Assembly: GCA_037178625.1 (NCBI GenBank)
Contig: JAWZXG010000025.1
Coordinates: 1 to 64,000, forward strand
DNA from: Skeletonema tropicum
Lineage: Eukaryota; Bacillariophyta; Thalassiosirophyceae; Thalassiosirales; Thalassiosiraceae
Direction of reading: 5' to 3'
DNA length: 64,000 bases
Made by a program: the position numbers and the translations under genes. Shown here one piece after another: positions 21,320 to 31,260 of this stretch. Under the pieces are notes generated by a model. It did no database searches, was not told the DNA's origin, and was given only the letters and a program-made list of their open reading frames with translations. Numbering within the stretch: the first letter of the stretch is position 1; each line of letters begins with the position of its first letter.

Positions 21320-21547
21320 TGCAATCCAAGATAATGAATGCTTGCTCTCTATTAGAGCTCGCTTAGATACTTTTACGGTTCCCGTGCTTTTACGCAGCGT
21401 TTTACGCTTGTTACTCGGAGTAGGTACATATTTGCAACTATTTTTGCAACCGTGTAATCACATACATTGTCACGTAGTCGTCACTGTCAGATCACGTGAA
21501 AGATGTGATTTTTCTCTATGACTAAGACGAAGACACAAGACATATAT
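21320..21547. other. Upstream region of the J/BRCT gene
   Basis: 228 bp separate the ATG at 21319 from the copia LTR. It must hold the promoter unless that lies within the LTR. No clear motif seen. Confidence 0.4.
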
Positions 21548-21865
21548 TGTTGAAGATAAAATCCGGTCAGGGCCCAACGACGAAGACTACCGCTCCAGCC
21601 TATTACCACCGACAAGATGCTCTATCCAGTAAACAAACGTATTACTATGTTATTACTATGTTATTCACGAAGCACTAACATAGTTGATAAAGTAAGAGCA
21701 TCCTTGGCTGTTGAGGCTCATGGTGCTCATCCTCCGTATCTTGAGGTCTTCCTCCATATCTTGGCTCTTCAAGATGAGCCTTTTACTACGTCACAGTAAG
21801 ATAGTTTCTTGTTGGGTTTCTCACGTTTTGTGTTGTCTAGAGAACCCCGATTTACAGTTCCAACA
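21548..21865 (-). repeat. 3' LTR of the copia element (318 bp)
   Basis: On the minus strand it reads TGTTGGAACTG...ATCTTCAACA. The pol ORF reads about 97 bp into it before stopping at 21769. Confidence 0.8.
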
Positions 21866-24800
21866 CACTCCTGTGAGTTCACGAACTGTTGTGGTGATTG
21901 TGGAACGTTCGTGGACTCATTCCCATTCTCTCTCTCAAATCTTCTCTGTAATTTCTCATGATGGATGCCCATTAGTTCGTCCACGTCCACAGGGCCATGT
22001 TCATCGTGTTCAATGTTCATGATGATGTTCCTGAACCGTCTGAATTTGGATCCTCCTAAGGGCTTTGTAAAGAAATCACCGATCATCTCGTCTGTGGGAC
22101 AATACTCCATAGTGATTTGTCTTCTCTCCTGTACGTCTGCCACGAAGAAGTATCTAATGTTCATGTGTCTAGTGCGCTTTCCGCTCGATCCCTTTCCATT
22201 GGTCTCAAGGAGCATGGCGCTTTGGTTATCTTGGTGTACGACTGACGGTTTCATGGGATATCCTTGTGCTTCCATGAAGTACCTGGTCCACAGGATCCCA
22301 GGCATATTGTCATGCACTGCGACTACCTCCGCCTCAGTTGAGCTTGTAGTGTTGATCTTTTGTGCGCTGGACATGCCATTCACCATTCCCTTTCCGAACG
22401 TCATGTATGCACCAGTGTGGCTTTTCATATCATCATGTACCGCGAAAGCTCCGTCGATAAACCAATGATTCTGATCAAGTCTATTCGCCTCAATCTTCAG
22501 GCGCAGGAATTTAGTTCTTCTGACGTACTTGATGACGCGTGCGAGTTTCTTATAGTCATCTTCATCTGGTTCCTGTACACGCTTGGTCAGGAATGATACA
22601 GCGGTCCGGAGGTCAGGTCTTGCGCGTTGTGATGCGAATAGTAATTGGGCTGTAACGCGGTGGAACAATGCAGCTCTTTCTTCATCAAGCTTCGGTGCAT
22701 CGTCCCGTGTTTTGAATAAATGACTTGCCGCAGGAGTCGCTGCCGTACCATCCATGTCTTCAGGAAGGTCCTCCAATACTTCGTTGAGGTATTTTTCCAT
22801 ATTCACCATCACGCTGTTCTCGTCCGAAAAGTCGAGCGTCATGCCCAGATAATCGTGCACCTTTCCCCTTTTGACAGTTAGCTCTCCAACTTTCCCGAAT
22901 TCCTCTTTCAGGGATGACAGCACTTCATCTACAACCTTTGAATCGACGTGTGATATCTTCAGATCATCCACATGCCACACGATGGTACATTGTTTCCCAT
23001 TTATCTCCTTGTTGGCTACGCACCAGTCGTATGGATTGACGACGAAACCTTGGTCCTTCAGGTATGATGAAAGCTTTTTCCAGAAGAGGACGGCCCCCTT
23101 CAGGGTTCCGTATAGTGCAACATTCAGTTTGCAGTATATGTGCGATTGTCCTCGGTGATTGTGGACGTATTTTTGATAATCATCCGGAGATATTTTGGCT
23201 AGGAGTTCCGCCATTCGACCATCTAGAACGACGTGTACGTCCCTGTCTTCCTTGGGCATCTTCGTTTGAATGAATGCCCCTGGAATGTCCGCCGTGGCTA
23301 CGTCTCTTTTTTCGTAGGCGTCTACCATACATGTAAGCATAATACCAGCAAGCGTTGCAGTGGGTGATGATGCCTCCGCCTTGGGTATATATGCTCGTTG
23401 TTTTCTACCGTCTGCGCATCCTCTGCCTTTGATTCTGCCGTCTCGCTTCTCCTTCAGATACATGAGGTACTTGAGAGCCTCTGCCCTCTCCTCTTTGGTG
23501 AGTTCATACCAGTGCTTGGGTTGAAAACCCTCCATATCGTGAATCTGCTGCAGTTCCTTTTGAATGGCTTCCTCTCCTTTTTCTCCGAAAACTTTTAGTC
23601 CTTTCTTCCAGTTCATCTGCTCCGTGGTGAAGAGGTACTCTGGCTCCTGATCGATTTCACTTTCATCCCCTTGTAGTCCTTGCTTCCATCCGAGGTGATC
23701 AGTTAAAAACATCCATTCCGCTTCACTCTGAGCAATGAGTATTTCGCTGTATCCATTGTCCTCCTCTCCATCCATGTTGAGTAGTAGGAATTGATCAATG
23801 TCTCGTGGGATCTCACCGAATGTGGCAAACATGTTGTATTCTGAGCTGAACTGATCGTTGAGGGGTGATTGCGTTGCCTTTCTTACCGCTGCGTTGCTGA
23901 ACATTCTCGGATTCATCACGTGAACTCTTCCACTTGTGACGTTGACGTATTCAGATGTTGAGTAGAGGGAGTTGGGCTTTCTTGCACGTGTGCTTCTTCG
24001 CACTCCTGTGGTTTCACCTTCTTCCTGGTTGACATCTTCCGTAATTGTTTCGTCTGCCATTCCTGTTGCTTCATCATTATCCACTCCTGTTGTTTCATCA
24101 TCATTTACTTCTTTGTACACTCCTGCTGTTTCGTCATCGTTTATTTCTCCTGGCTCGTCGTCGTCCACTCCTGTTGTTTCCTCATCGTCCACTCCTGCTG
24201 TTTCGACATCTGGCGCATTATTCACTCCTGCATTTGTTGTGTGGTTTATTTCATCGTTTTCATTTTCATCTGCCTCGTTGCCATAGTCGTCATCATCGTC
24301 ATCATCATCATCATCATCATCGGAATCTGCGTCGTCGTCTTCGGCAGGGTCATAATCCTCATCACTTTCATCATTATAATCCTCATCACTTTCATCATTA
24401 TCATCATTATCATCATCCACTCCTGCGGTCTCCGCCTCATCAAGCGGAAGATCGTCCTCATCACGGTCTAAGTCGGCGTATAGGGTATCGAGATCAATAT
24501 TATCACGGTTAGTAAAGGTAAGATTCCGTGCTGCCTTGGCACGGCGTGCCAGATGGTGGACCCTTGTTATGGCATCCTCAGGTAAAGGGAGGCGGGTGAA
24601 GCTGCGTCTGTTGATGACGCGTCCCGTAGATAGGCTGATGAAGTTGTACGAACCGTCCCCAGTAGGGCGGGTGGCAATAGCACCAATAGTGCGAGGGGAC
24701 ATGGAGTTGTCATGCTCTTCGTGGGTCTGAGCATACTCGAAGAGTTCAACCCCGCAGTGTTTGTTGTGGTCAAGCTTACGATTGAGAACAATCTCAGCAG

Positions 24801-25887
24801 GACTCTGAGTGGTGGAGATGCCCGTCGACAGAGGGAACATATTGCGCCACCAGACGGCGCTGTACACCATTTCGATTACGAAGATAGGCGGGACATGCTG
24901 GAAAGGCATAATATTGTAGGATGCACGGGTACGCTCCTTGATGGTCCGGATGTAACGCTCGATCTCGGGCACGTGCTCATCACGAGCAACCACATGAAGA
25001 TGAACATGTAAGTCTGCAATGTCTCCTCGCATCGATTCAAATTGGCCATCCGCTAGCATGATTGTTACCCTGAAGCCTCGAATGGCATAAGCACTGACAA
25101 TCGCCTTGAAGTGTTTAAGGATGTGAGCGTCTTTCATTGTGTCCAGCTTACCGGCCGATCCAAACTTGATGTGTCGGCTGATAGATAACAGGAAGGGAAT
25201 GCCGGTCACTTTCATTATGTCAACGGATAGGGTGACGTCACGGTAATTTGGCATGATCTGCGGTGGTAGATCAGTAATGGTGACACGAATGGGTGCCGGA
25301 CGTCGTCGCACCGTCTTTCCTTTGAGGGATCCAATGTCAGGGCCCCAGATTGTCTCCGCGTTCAAGATATCCCTAGTGGTGATGGGACAGTTGGGGATAA
25401 GATTCTCCTTCACATACCGCATGAAATCTTTTGTTGCCGGGCGACCGATGATCCGCTGGAGACTGCGAGCTTTCCGTGCATTCGCAACATCATAAGCAGA
25501 AAATTGATTTATATTATCCGCTACAGTATTGACTAAAAGACTATGCTCCTCATCCCGATCAGCAGTGTTGAAATAGTACAGCCGTCGTGATGCCTCCCTG
25601 AAATTAAGAATCTTCCCATTGTTCTTGTGAACTTGGAAGCAGTTGTTGGTAGACGAGTCGTATGTGACCCTGAACTGCTCCTTCACCCGGCTAAGCGATA
25701 GAATGTTGGCAATCCCTTCAGGATAATACCACACCCATCCATAACCAGACAGATAACCCCTTAAATTTGTTTGCTTCACCCCTGCGTTGCATCGAATCCT
25801 CATAGTCGTCTTCGCCGTGTAAATCTGAGATGTTGGAACTGTAAATCGGGGTTCTCTAGACAACACAAAACGTGAGAAACCCAACAA
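21769..25887 (-). CDS. copia pol: GAG-pre-integrase, integrase, reverse transcriptase, RNase H (1,372-codon ORF)
   Basis: True element coding begins near 25830; the first about 19 codons are inverted-LTR sequence. In order: GAG-pre-integrase-like YGWVWYYPEGIANILSLSRV (about 49-68); integrase core with D in VDIMKV (about 224), LADGQFE (about 277) and E in EIERYIRTIKER (about 312); an Asp-rich linker with a run of Asp and repeated E-T-A/T-G-V-D (about 480-640); RT from about 815 with GRGCADGRKQR, VATADIPGAFIQT, and the catalytic W-H-V-D-D-L-K (about 969; Y-V-D-D in most copia); RNase H (about 1145-1290) with FIDGAF, SSTEAEVVAVHD, and HQDNQSA. No internal stop. gag and protease are missing. It is a diatom-type copia. 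Confidence 0.9.
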   Translation of the reverse strand: MLGFSRFVLSREPRFTVPTSQIYTAKTTMRIRCNAGVKQTNLRGYLSGYGWVWYYPEGIANILSLSRVKEQFRVTYDSSTNNCFQVHKNNGKILNFREASRRLYYFNTADRDEEHSLLVNTVADNINQFSAYDVANARKARSLQRIIGRPATKDFMRYVKENLIPNCPITTRDILNAETIWGPDIGSLKGKTVRRRPAPIRVTITDLPPQIMPNYRDVTLSVDIMKVTGIPFLLSISRHIKFGSAGKLDTMKDAHILKHFKAIVSAYAIRGFRVTIMLADGQFESMRGDIADLHVHLHVVARDEHVPEIERYIRTIKERTRASYNIMPFQHVPPIFVIEMVYSAVWWRNMFPLSTGISTTQSPAEIVLNRKLDHNKHCGVELFEYAQTHEEHDNSMSPRTIGAIATRPTGDGSYNFISLSTGRVINRRSFTRLPLPEDAITRVHHLARRAKAARNLTFTNRDNIDLDTLYADLDRDEDDLPLDEAETAGVDDDNDDNDESDEDYNDESDEDYDPAEDDDADSDDDDDDDDDDDDYGNEADENENDEINHTTNAGVNNAPDVETAGVDDEETTGVDDDEPGEINDDETAGVYKEVNDDETTGVDNDEATGMADETITEDVNQEEGETTGVRRSTRARKPNSLYSTSEYVNVTSGRVHVMNPRMFSNAAVRKATQSPLNDQFSSEYNMFATFGEIPRDIDQFLLLNMDGEEDNGYSEILIAQSEAEWMFLTDHLGWKQGLQGDESEIDQEPEYLFTTEQMNWKKGLKVFGEKGEEAIQKELQQIHDMEGFQPKHWYELTKEERAEALKYLMYLKEKRDGRIKGRGCADGRKQRAYIPKAEASSPTATLAGIMLTCMVDAYEKRDVATADIPGAFIQTKMPKEDRDVHVVLDGRMAELLAKISPDDYQKYVHNHRGQSHIYCKLNVALYGTLKGAVLFWKKLSSYLKDQGFVVNPYDWCVANKEINGKQCTIVWHVDDLKISHVDSKVVDEVLSSLKEEFGKVGELTVKRGKVHDYLGMTLDFSDENSVMVNMEKYLNEVLEDLPEDMDGTAATPAASHLFKTRDDAPKLDEERAALFHRVTAQLLFASQRARPDLRTAVSFLTKRVQEPDEDDYKKLARVIKYVRRTKFLRLKIEANRLDQNHWFIDGAFAVHDDMKSHTGAYMTFGKGMVNGMSSAQKINTTSSTEAEVVAVHDNMPGILWTRYFMEAQGYPMKPSVVHQDNQSAMLLETNGKGSSGKRTRHMNIRYFFVADVQERRQITMEYCPTDEMIGDFFTKPLGGSKFRRFRNIIMNIEHDEHGPVDVDELMGIHHEKLQRRFERENGNESTNVPQSPQQFVNSQECVGTVNRGSLDNTKREKPNKKLSYCDVVKGSS
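24285..24345. repeat. CAT/CGT trinucleotide run inside copia pol
   Basis: (CATCAT)n on the plus strand encodes the Asp run of the linker between integrase and RT on the minus strand; length-variable and in frame. Confidence 0.7.
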
Positions 25888-26148
25888 GAAACTATCTTAC
25901 TGTGACGTAGTAAAAGGCTCATCTTGAAGAGCCAAGATATGGAGGAAGACCTCAAGATACGGAGGATGAGCACCATGAGCCTCAACAGCCAAGGATGCTC
26001 TTACTTTATCAACTATGTTAGTGCTTCGTGAATAACATAGTAATAACATAGTAATACGTTTGTTTACTGGATAGAGCATCTTGTCGGTGGTAATAGGCTG
26101 GAGCGGTAGTCTTCGTCGTTGGGCCCTGACCGGATTTTATCTTCAACA
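25831..26148 (+). repeat. Second LTR copy, inverted relative to the pol gene (318 bp)
   Basis: It reads TGTTGGAACTG...ATCTTCAACA on the plus strand. The plus-strand sequence beyond it (from 26149) contains CATAGTTGATAAAGT, a 15-bp word also found inside the LTR. That word may be a trace of the rearrangement. Confidence 0.8.
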
Positions 26149-27168
26149 CATAGTTGATAAAGTCACAGGTTGTCAGAATGGGAACCGAATCTCCCACCGA
26201 GGGTGGGGATGTTAAGCCCGACACCAGCAGTAACAACAACAACAACAACAACAAACCTACCATGCGACATGCGCTTCATTTGCCCTTGGGTCGTCGTTCA
26301 GCCACCGCCATTGGCCATGAAATGGTATTGCATATTGTGAGCTTCCGTCAGAGCCGTCGATCGTCGTCATTAGCGTTATAGAATCACTGAGAGCATTATT
26401 GAAAAAGAGGCCAGCGTGTGCTTGCAGCATTATGTAAGTTTCTCACAGCAAATCAATCCAAACCGAAGGGAAGATCACATCTATGACAACAGCAGCGGCA
26501 GTTTTCAACAATTGAGTGGACGTGAGATGTTGTTTGAAATGTTATCGTGGCTATCTCTGAGTGTGCTCAGACGAGTGGTCGTCAATGATGTTGTCGTCTA
26601 AGAGGGTGATGTGCGTTGCGCTTAATTATCCCTGACATCCTATCATATGGCAAAATGCTTTTCTATGATAAGTCGTACACACTTTCCGTCAATAATTAGT
26701 TGTTATTCAATGTTATGTTATTTGCAGTGTCTCGGAAAGATCTAATATATCCTATTACCCAATGCCATGAACATGTGTGCATTAATGTGTGTTGAATCAG
26801 CTTTTCAAGTCAATTTTCATCTTATGTTGCCAACTGACTCATCGATCAGTACGCTATACCCATGCAAGTAGTGAGTGCGCCATCATTGTACCCCGTACGT
26901 AATCCTCTATTATACTCGTTTTTTATCACACCAAACGTGATATTTGTGTCGGCACACACAATAACAATATGTCAGCCGCTGATGTATGGTATGGACGATA
27001 CGTCTCTCTACTAGATGATCGATATATCGTTCGACATCAGCTATACCATTCGATTCAGCTGCCTTATGGGATCGCCATACAATGTATTCTGCTATCGCAC
27101 GGTCATAGATGATGGTGTGTTGATCTAGCCTGGGCTAGAGAGTGTACGATACTCATGCTGATCGGCGC
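26149..27168. other. Flank of the inverted LTR; two weak plus-strand ORFs
   Basis: An ATG at 26178 opens MGTESPTEGGDVKPDTSS followed by an Asn run (AAC repeats), stopping at 26381. A second frame at 26416-26601 has EDHIYDNSSGSFQQLSGREM. These could be a gag leader of the element that owns the right LTR, or host exons; neither is proven. From 26610 to 27168 I see nothing coding. Confidence 0.35.
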
Positions 27169-27176
27169 CTGCCGGA

Positions 27177-27390
27177 TAGGCGTATCGGGATAGTGGGCGC
27201 GTGGGCTTGCCCACAAGAGGGACTTATTTGACAGGAGGCTTGACGGGAGATTTTGGTTGATTTTGAGTCGATATTCGGAGATTTTGCCCGCATTTTAGCT
27301 CATTTTCACCTAATTTTCTGCAGATGTGGGCCCCACGTGGGCACCGCCCACAAGAGGGTATGAAAAGCGCCCACTATCCCGATACGCCTA
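27177..27390. mobile_element. hAT-type MITE (214 bp)
   Basis: Inverted repeats begin TAGGCGTATCGGGATAGTGG (27177 on) and are complemented up to 27390, with about 24 bp perfect. The 8-bp duplication CTGCCGGA is at 27169-27176 and 27391-27398. A second inverted block, GTGGGC...GCCCACAAGAGGG, follows inside each end. TAGGC ends with an 8-bp TSD indicate hAT. Confidence 0.85.
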
Positions 27391-27439
27391 CTGCCGGAGC
27401 GATGGAAAAGAAGTGTGACCAATGACCGCTCTGCGCTGT

Positions 27440-27546
27440 CACCCTACATAGGATCTTCAGACACCTGTCTGAGTCACTTGGAGGACTCAGCACAAGTGCT
27501 GAGATCAGAGGACTCCCATGTATGACAGAAGATCCTATGTAGGGTG
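27440..27546. mobile_element. Mutator-type MITE (107 bp)
   Basis: Ends CACCCTACATAGGATCTTC and its complement are perfect over 19 bp. The 9-bp duplication CTGCGCTGT is at 27431-27439 and 27547-27555, the TSD length of Mutator-like elements. The interior holds shorter inverted words (CAGACACCTGTCTG; GACTCAGCACAAGTGCTGAG), so the whole unit folds into a compact structure. It is 49 bp from the hAT MITE. Confidence 0.85.
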
Positions 27547-27579
27547 CTGCGCTGTCACACTGCGTTTACTTTGGGTTAG

Positions 27580-27638
27580 TTGCAAAAGTTGCAAAAAGCA
27601 TGCTCTTTTGCAAGGATTTTTGCAACTTCGGTTGCAAA
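27580..27638. repeat. Hairpin-forming TTGCAAAA repeat
   Basis: TTGCAAAAGTTGCAAAAA is followed, after CATGCTCTTTTGCAAGGA, by its complement TTTTTGCAAC...GGTTGCAA. Function unknown. Confidence 0.6.
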
Positions 27639-27839
27639 ATGACCATAAAATACCACAATTAAGACCGACATACCACGCTCCAGACCGTGATCTAATCTAA
27701 TAAATAAATTGTGGTTCGTCGGTCGGTACGTACGTGTTTGGTGTTTGTCACATTTTGTCAAAATCCGCTGTGATAACCTAAACTTTTTTCGTTTTCGCAG
27801 TCTAAGCGTAGATCAAGTTTCAGTATATGTTCGCGTCAA

Positions 27840-28300
27840 CGTCAAAAATACAGGCCACCATACTGAAAATCTGAATGGGATAAAACCATTTCCTTTGGGA
27901 TTTTTTGCCCTTCAAGTTTCACGGGCAAAATTGCCTCACGCCCTCCCCGCACGCACCAAGTTTTTTTGTTTTAGTAGTTCAGAAGTAGATCCACATCTTG
28001 AATGTCAACGTATCATCCTCATAATTACAGACCACCATAGTGAAAATCTGAAAGGGATAAAACCATTTCCTTTCAGATTTGCATTCGCTACGTTTTAGCA
28101 AGCAAGTTAGAGCCGCTTCATACGAGTCTATTCTCATTCCAAAAAGCAAGCAAGGTATGGCCAACATAGGTCAAAACTGAAATAGATAAAACCATGCCCT
28201 TTCCAGATTCATGACGCTTCAAATTTGCATTCGCTTCCAACAACAAGAGTTCGAGCCGCTTCGGAGCGTTCGTTCTCATACCAACAAGAATAATTGTCCG
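27840..28300. repeat. Three degenerate tandem repeats
   Basis: The block 'TGAAAATCTGAAxGGGATAAA ACCATTTCC' occurs near 27860 and 28040 and, more diverged, near 28175. The last two repeats also share GCATTCGCT and GAGCCGCTTC downstream. No coding capacity seen. Confidence 0.6.
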
Positions 28301-29540
28301 TCAAGACCCATTTCGGGGGGGCTACGCTAGCGGACCAGCAGCCGAGCTGGTCCGGTCTAGTATATTTTTATTGTATAATCACGCTACGAATTCCTCTGTA
28401 GCTTTTGCTACTTGGGTTGCAAATCCGGGTTAATACTATTGTACTACTACTTTCACTTGTTCGAATCGCTTAACCCCCCCAGTGAATTACGCCGATGGCG
28501 TCGAAAGACCGGCGCGTGCGGGGAGGGACCCGCGAGCGCCTAAAAAAAAAAATCTGGGAACTAGCGAACGGACCTGTCGATTCATGTTGTCCGCGAACGG
28601 CTTATTAATAAATCGCAAATGAATTTTAAATTTATCTAGCGTGTTATGTTTTTGTTACATTTCGTTACCCGGAAAGGTCGAATCGTTACAAATGTTTCAG
28701 TCGTTTCGCGTCGCACAGTCATACTACAATCAATTCGATTGATCGAATAAGGCAATGGTGCCTGGTTGAGCAATGAAACGGCTAGCAATGCGAAAGAAAA
28801 GAAATAGCTTTTAATAGCAACATAGAGTATTGTAGTGGACGAATCTGCCGCCGACCCCATCGCCTGCCTTTCGCAGGCATGGGGTCGGCGCTCGAAAATC
28901 GATGATGCCTGACTTCCTGCGGTTACCGCCTCTCTTTCAGCTGGCGTGCAGGCGCCTAAACTGCTTATCTCTTCTCTCTTCTAGCACATTTAGGGCTCTC
29001 TCGTCACTTGCTACTTATTTGAGTGAAGGAAATGGCGGGCGGAGCCGGCCGTCGATCCCGATATTTTTTACTTTTTACGTCACGTCAGCGAACGGTTACT
29101 CATTTAGCGATCATTTACATGTTCCGACGTATTTCTGGTACGTTCACAATGTAGATTCTAATTCCGAAATTATGGGTGTCGTTACGACACCGTACCCCGA
29201 TAATTGAGTCTCGGTTGTCCGCATCTGCCACCATCCGGCTCATTATGGGTTCCCGTGGCTCATGACACGGCAACCAAGCAATTGAAAGCGCATGGCCCAA
29301 GCCCACTAAGTATCTCGTACTTATGTACCTCAAGTTAAGCTGGTGTTCTGGACGGGTTCAGGGAGAAAGAACAAATATCGTACAAACTGAGGAAGAAACG
29401 GATCACCACCTTTTATGATTCAAAGTGGGACGGCGGACAGACGGGTCACGCATCATCATCCACCTTCTCATTCTTTTTTTGGAGGGGCAAAATCGACCTA
29501 AACCATGGGATTATTGCCGCAGTAATGATCCTACACACCT
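28301..29540. other. Non-coding stretch with unusual composition
   Basis: This is richer in CG-containing words (CGAAC, TCGAA, GCGAACGG) than its surroundings. It holds a small hairpin GGACCAGC...GCTGGTCC (28332-28353) and the strong hairpin at 28851-28890. The ORFs here (28636-28860 -, 28902-29207 +, 29115-29333 -) show no recognisable protein. Its origin is unclear. Confidence 0.4.
28851..28890. repeat. Strong GC-rich stem-loop
   Basis: GCCGACCCCAT-(C)-GCCTGC pairs with GCAGGC-ATGGGGTCGGC around a CTTTC loop: 17 base pairs with one bulged base. It could be a structured RNA or a terminator-like signal; nothing beside it decides. Confidence 0.7.
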
Positions 29541-29542
29541 CT

Positions 29543-29633
29543 AATTCGCCCCGCATGTGTGCCCCTCTTGATATGTTCCTCTTCACACTCTGTTGAATCA
29601 CATATCCAGAGGGGCACACATGCGGGGCGAATT
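29543..29633. repeat. Perfect 26-bp inverted repeat (hairpin/MITE-like)
   Basis: AATTCGCCCCGCATGTGTGC... at 29543-29568 is perfectly complemented at 29608-29633; a further 6 bp (GATATG/CATATC) pair after one mismatch, leaving a loop of about 23 nt. No TSD is visible. Confidence 0.8.
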
Positions 29634-29639
29634 CAATAG

Positions 29640-31260
29640 TGATTTATGGCACCACTAAGATGAGAGCTGCCACTTGCACAGGACCCTCATCCTCACCTTA
29701 TCCTTATGAATAACAATCTGTTGTGAGTGAACACATGTCAAATAGCCCATATTCTGCTTCTATCTTACTTTATAAAACGTTTGACTACCCAATAAGTCTG
29801 TGGTTCTTAGTATTCATGCCAAAGGGGGGTATAAGCGGGGCAAAAGTCTACATAAAAATTGCCAATTCGTAATGATACAGGAGTCTCCTGACATTGCACC
29901 AGATTCCACCCCCGTCAACTTCGGTCTAGCTCATCTTGCATCCATTTATTATCGCGGTTCATCCGCATTTATCGGCGAAAAGTAAGTGTATCCCCACTTC
30001 ATAGCGATCAGCATCCCAAAGTATTAGCTCCACTTAAAAAACTTGTATTGTTGCGTGATCCGGTCTCTACCCAACAATATCTCTGATACGGATCAACCCT
30101 CTGCACTATCAGCTACATATTAACATTATAGAAGCGACGGGGATGAAATAAATGATATTTGGATCATGTCATCGCATTGTAACACCGTCGTATTAAACGT
30201 TATCAATATTCGATGACCCGTCGGTGCTGGTGCATGTCGAACCCAGTGGAGTGTATTCAGAGTTGTCGACCCGGAAGATCAGCCAAGACGACTCCGTTAT
30301 ACTCTTGGATGAAGTTGCCGTCGATGAATGGTGTTCCAATGACTTCACTACATCACTATATCCCCGATCATCGGGACCGGCGACACGATGATACGCCGAT
30401 AAAAAGACCGCTGCCAGGGACTGTATATAATGCACCTATCTCATACTCCAATGTAACCATGCTGTCAATTAATATTTCAAAGACATAATAGAAGAGATAT
30501 TCCTCGAAGTATAGAAGCGATGTCGTCGAAGTGGCGATGATTTTGATAGGGCGAAGTGACGGCTATCATCGTGGTGAACTACTAGCTTTGGGTGGAGGTG
30601 GAAAAATCTTTCCTCATTTTCTGTCTGACCGCGTTTTATTGTCAAGTAGGAATTCAGTATATTTAATTCCTACGTACCCCATGTAAGGACCTTGTCAAAT
30701 TTCCACATTTTGGAGGATGGTGGGATGACTGCATTGAGACTTCTCGAGAGAAAGCAGAGGGACAGACGGGTGTCCACCACATAATCACCGCTGTGTGGCC
30801 CAACAGAACATCTTTTGACTGAGTGCTCACAACTTCACAGATTGGCTAGTTGCACCTTTGGGTAGGAAGTTCGGATCCTGTGCTTCGCCTAGAGGAAGGA
30901 GTCACAGAGGATTTGTTCAAAAGAGTCCTGCACTGATTCCACATATACATGTATTGCTTATCCTTGGTGGTTTATTGTAAAGTGCTATAATAGGAGTCCG
31001 ACCCGGACCCAGGACCTCCACAACACACACTCTCCTTCTTCTGAATACTTAAAGTCGAAAGAGTCTACCTTCAATGCGAGCCTCTAACTCTAATTGAGAT
31101 TATTTGATTTGATTGCTTGGCTTGAGCTGAGGACAGAAAGGTAAACGTAATATTTGTAGAAAGATCTTTTAACCAATGATGATGATATCTGCTGCACTCA
31201 AACCGCAAGAAGGTAAGCTACCAAAGACCAAAGCCATCAAACCTGCTCTTAACTGCAATC
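29640..31260. other. Intergenic with one coding-like scrap
   Basis: At 30196-30374 (+) the frame IFDDPSVLVHVEPSGVYSEL...LLDEVAVDEW is protein-like but lacks an ATG and has no recognised family; it may be an exon or remnant. At 30646-30676 GTAGGAATTCAGTATATTTA is followed by the inverse AATTCCTACG, a copy of the dispersed motif. The rest shows nothing. Confidence 0.4.

Larger units (their letters stand above)
21548..26148 (-). mobile_element. Copia pol segment bounded by two LTRs in inverted orientation
   Basis: Two 318-bp repeats, 21548-21865 and 25831-26148, appear identical but are inverted relative to each other. The left one is a normal 3' LTR for the minus-strand element: pol coding ends Q-E-C-V-G exactly as it enters TGTTGGAACTG. 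The right one points the wrong way, its outer end (TGTTGG) joined straight to pol coding at 25830. gag and protease coding are absent. No 5-bp TSD is found (flanks ATATAT and CATAGT). An autointegration-type inversion, recombination between two elements, or an assembly fault could explain this. Confidence 0.8.

Noticed and set aside
21965..25495. Plus-strand ORFs opposite the copia pol gene
   Set aside because: The minus-strand ORF is continuous with RT, integrase and RNase H motifs; the plus ORFs are shadows, some made of CAT repeats.
28301..28560. tRNA or rRNA gene in the CG-rich stretch
   Set aside because: No cloverleaf with the T-loop consensus and no recognisable rRNA segment; only isolated hairpins.
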